From Kiritimatiellota bacterium (GTDB lineage Bacteria > Verrucomicrobiota > Kiritimatiellia > RFP12 > UBA1067): a stretch of DNA of 5,039 nucleotides. The stretch covers positions 1 through 5,039 of the forward strand of contig WRML01000202.1 of the NCBI GenBank assembly GCA_009777165.1, in the 5' to 3' direction. Positions within the stretch are counted from its first letter, which is position 1. Each line of letters begins with the position of its first letter. This document shows, piece after piece, positions 3,551 to 5,039 of the stretch. Both the position numbers and the translations under genes were made by a program. The notes under the pieces were generated by a model, which made no database searches, was not told the origin of the DNA, and saw only the letters and a program-made list of their open reading frames with translations.

Positions 3551-4885
3551 ATGCAAAGAAGGACGTTTTTGAAGGCGGCAGGCGCTGCCGTAGGTTTGCA
3601 GGTGATTCCGTTGCAGGGCGTTGCCCAGGATGCGAAACGGAAAGTGAGGCTGGCCGCGATCGGTACGGACGGGCAGGCGAGGGGAGACCTCAAGCAGATG
3701 GCGGACGAGGATTTCGTCGCGTTCTGCGACGTCAGCGAGGAGAGCCTGAAATGGGTGCGCGAGAAATACCCCAACGCGAAAATCTACAAGGACTACCGCA
3801 AGATGCTGGCGGAGGTCAAGGACCAGATTGACGCTGTCACCGTCATCACGCCTGACCATATCCACCACCCCGCGATCATGGAGGCGGTCAAGTACAACAA
3901 GCACATCTTCTGCGAGAAACCGATGACGCACACGGTCGCGGAGGGGCGCGAGGTCTTGACGGCGGTCGCCGCCAAGAAGAACCTGATCACGCAGTTGGGC
4001 AACCAGGGGCATAGCGCGGAAGGCGTGCGCCTGATGAAGGAATGGATCGCGGCCGGCGCCATCGGCAAGCCCAAGGAGCTTCACGCGTGGTGCTATGAGT
4101 ACCCGGCATACTATTACCGTTCCCTCGACCTGCTGAACCAGAAGCCCGAAATCCCCGACGGGCTGGACTGGGACCTGTGGCAGGGCCCCCGGCCGAAACG
4201 CGATTACATCACGGACTGCGTGCCGAAACAGTGGCGCGGGTGGATGCCCTACGGCAACGGTGTCTTCGCCGACTGGGTCTGCCATGTGGTAGACGGGACA
4301 TTCTGGGCGCTCGACCTGAATATGCCCACCGCCCTGACCGCGGAAGTGGACGCCAGCTACGACCCGAAACGCGACGCCATGATTTACCCCAAGGGCAACC
4401 GCGTGACCATGGAGTTTACCCTGAAAGGCGGCGACCCCTTCAAGATCATCTGGTACGACGGCACCATGAAGGTCCCCCGCCCGGCTGACCTGGAGGCAGA
4501 CCGCGAATTCGACGGGGCGAAGACCGGCGCCTATCTGGTGGGCGAAAACGGGACCCTGCTGCACGGCTCGCACGGGTCAAGCAGCGTCCGGATCATTCCC
4601 GAGGCGAAGATGCAGGCGTTCCAGCGCCCGCCGAAAACCATCCCGCGCGTGAAGGGCGGCCATTGTCGCGACTGGCTGAACGCCGTGCGCGCGGGCAAGC
4701 ACTCGAACTGCGCCCCGTTCAGCTACGGCGGGCGGCTGAGCGAGATCGGGCTGCTCGGCACGATCGCCATGCGCTTCCCCGGCCAACGGCTCACCTACGA
4801 CGAGAAAGCGATGCGCTTCACCAACAGCGACGACGCCACCAAACTCCTCTACCCGGCCAAAGCGACTAACACTACGAGGAGTTAG
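3551..4885 (+). CDS. Tat-signal Gfo/Idh/MocA family NAD(P)-dependent oxidoreductase
   Basis: The 444-residue protein opens with a Tat-type signal: R-R-T-F-L-K (3-8), a hydrophobic stretch (9-22), and possible cleavage near V-A-Q (24-26). The Rossmann domain follows (about 31-150): a nucleotide loop G38-T-D-G41-Q-A-R-G45, an acidic residue after the second strand (D60), and the hallmark E-K-P (122-124). G-N-Q-G-H-S (150-155) and E-W-I-A-A-G-A-I-G (164-172) are typical of the PVC-type branch. The C-terminal sheet domain holds G-V-F-A-D-W-V-C-H-V-V-D (237-248), whose D241 and H245 are the likely catalytic-site residues. Family members oxidise, reduce or isomerise sugars, inositols or related polyols; the substrate here cannot be read from sequence. 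The Tat signal suggests action in the periplasm with cofactor bound before export. It has its own promoter (3486-3514) and no operon partner in the window. The middle Gly of the usual G-x-G-x-x-G is replaced by Asp40. Confidence 0.92.
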   Translation: MQRRTFLKAAGAAVGLQVIPLQGVAQDAKRKVRLAAIGTDGQARGDLKQMADEDFVAFCDVSEESLKWVREKYPNAKIYKDYRKMLAEVKDQIDAVTVITPDHIHHPAIMEAVKYNKHIFCEKPMTHTVAEGREVLTAVAAKKNLITQLGNQGHSAEGVRLMKEWIAAGAIGKPKELHAWCYEYPAYYYRSLDLLNQKPEIPDGLDWDLWQGPRPKRDYITDCVPKQWRGWMPYGNGVFADWVCHVVDGTFWALDLNMPTALTAEVDASYDPKRDAMIYPKGNRVTMEFTLKGGDPFKIIWYDGTMKVPRPADLEADREFDGAKTGAYLVGENGTLLHGSHGSSSVRIIPEAKMQAFQRPPKTIPRVKGGHCRDWLNAVRAGKHSNCAPFSYGGRLSEIGLLGTIAMRFPGQRLTYDEKAMRFTNSDDATKLLYPAKATNTTRS

Positions 4886-4923
4886 GGTTCTGTCGACTTT
4901 CTCTTCATTTCTCGGGCATGTTG

Positions 4924-4955
4924 ACACAAAAGGCTGAAAGCCCTCGCGCCTGTGT
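4924..4955 (+). other. Weak stem-loop between gene 3 and element C
   Basis: ACACA (4924-4928) can pair with TGTGT (4951-4955), and inside it GGCT (4932-4935) pairs with AGCC (4939-4942) around GAA. No T-run follows. It may be part of the gene 3 transcript end, but it is short and could be chance. Confidence 0.2.
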
Positions 4956-4963
4956 TGAGAAGG

Positions 4964-5039
4964 CGTAACCTCTGGAGTGCGGCGGCTCGCTGCCGCTTTT
5001 TGTTGCGGGGGCTCGCCCCAGCGCGGGGACGATTGTAGG
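4964..5039. repeat. Palindromic repeat element C, cut by the window end
   Basis: CGTAACCT and then CTGGAGTGCGG repeat the left boundary of elements A and B. A hairpin GCGGCGG-CTCG-CTGCCGC (4979-4996) and a second GC-rich hairpin around GGGG-CTCG-CCCC (about 5007-5018) follow. The second half is different from A and B, and the right arm lies beyond the window. Compared with A and B, the first stem carries a T to C change on its left side and a wobble pair on its right. Confidence 0.75.
4979..5001 (+). terminator. Possible terminator for gene 3 inside element C
   Basis: The stem GCGGCGG / CTGCCGC, with one G-T wobble and loop CTCG, is followed at once by five T (4997-5001). It is 93 bases after the gene 3 stop codon and is the best terminator-like structure downstream of it in the window. 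Confidence 0.5.

Noticed and set aside
3476..4573. Minus-strand 365-codon open frame opposite gene 3
   Set aside because: The plus strand encodes a full Gfo/Idh/MocA protein with promoter and ribosome binding site. The opposite frame has no recognisable domain.

Overview
The window is a GC-rich bacterial segment with three plus-strand protein genes and one long repeat-filled gap. The likely source is the PVC group (Kiritimatiellota, Lentisphaerota or Verrucomicrobiota). Three things point there: a secreted protein with the short beta-sandwich-like module (ending in F-F-R-L-Y) common in that group, a Gfo/Idh/MocA oxidoreductase behind a Tat-type signal, and abundant dispersed GC-rich palindromes and short tandem repeats between genes. 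This assignment is inference from protein style, not a search result.

Layout. Positions 1-179 hold two tandem GC-rich repeat units, then a hairpin and the ribosome binding site of gene 1. Gene 1 (180-1154) is a secreted protein with a C-terminal DUF6273-like / C-type-lectin-like domain. Positions 1155-1785 have no credible gene. They contain two complex palindromic elements (A, 1164-1301; B, 1528-1673), a diverged one-hairpin relative (about 1674-1704), octamer and heptamer tandem arrays, and a strong intrinsic terminator (1491-1521) behind a second stem-loop. Gene 2 (1786-3489) is a YgiQ-family radical SAM protein. A good sigma70-type promoter overlaps its stop codon and drives gene 3 (3551-4885), a Tat-exported Gfo/Idh/MocA-family oxidoreductase. 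A third palindromic element (C) starts at about 4964 and runs off the window end.

The three genes show no shared pathway. Each appears to be its own transcription unit: separate spacers, a dedicated promoter for gene 3, and terminator-like hairpins after genes 1 and 3.

The most interesting material is the repeat family. Its hairpins share tetranucleotide loops (CTCG, CTTG or CGAG). Elements A and B each carry the same 26-27 nt module exactly in place of one such loop, but in different hairpins and in opposite orientation. Stem bases vary in a compensating way between copies. The tandem repeat at the window start shows a similar loop-for-hairpin replacement. I found no transposase, reverse transcriptase, CRISPR array, tRNA or rRNA. 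I did not find a complete new multi-gene system.
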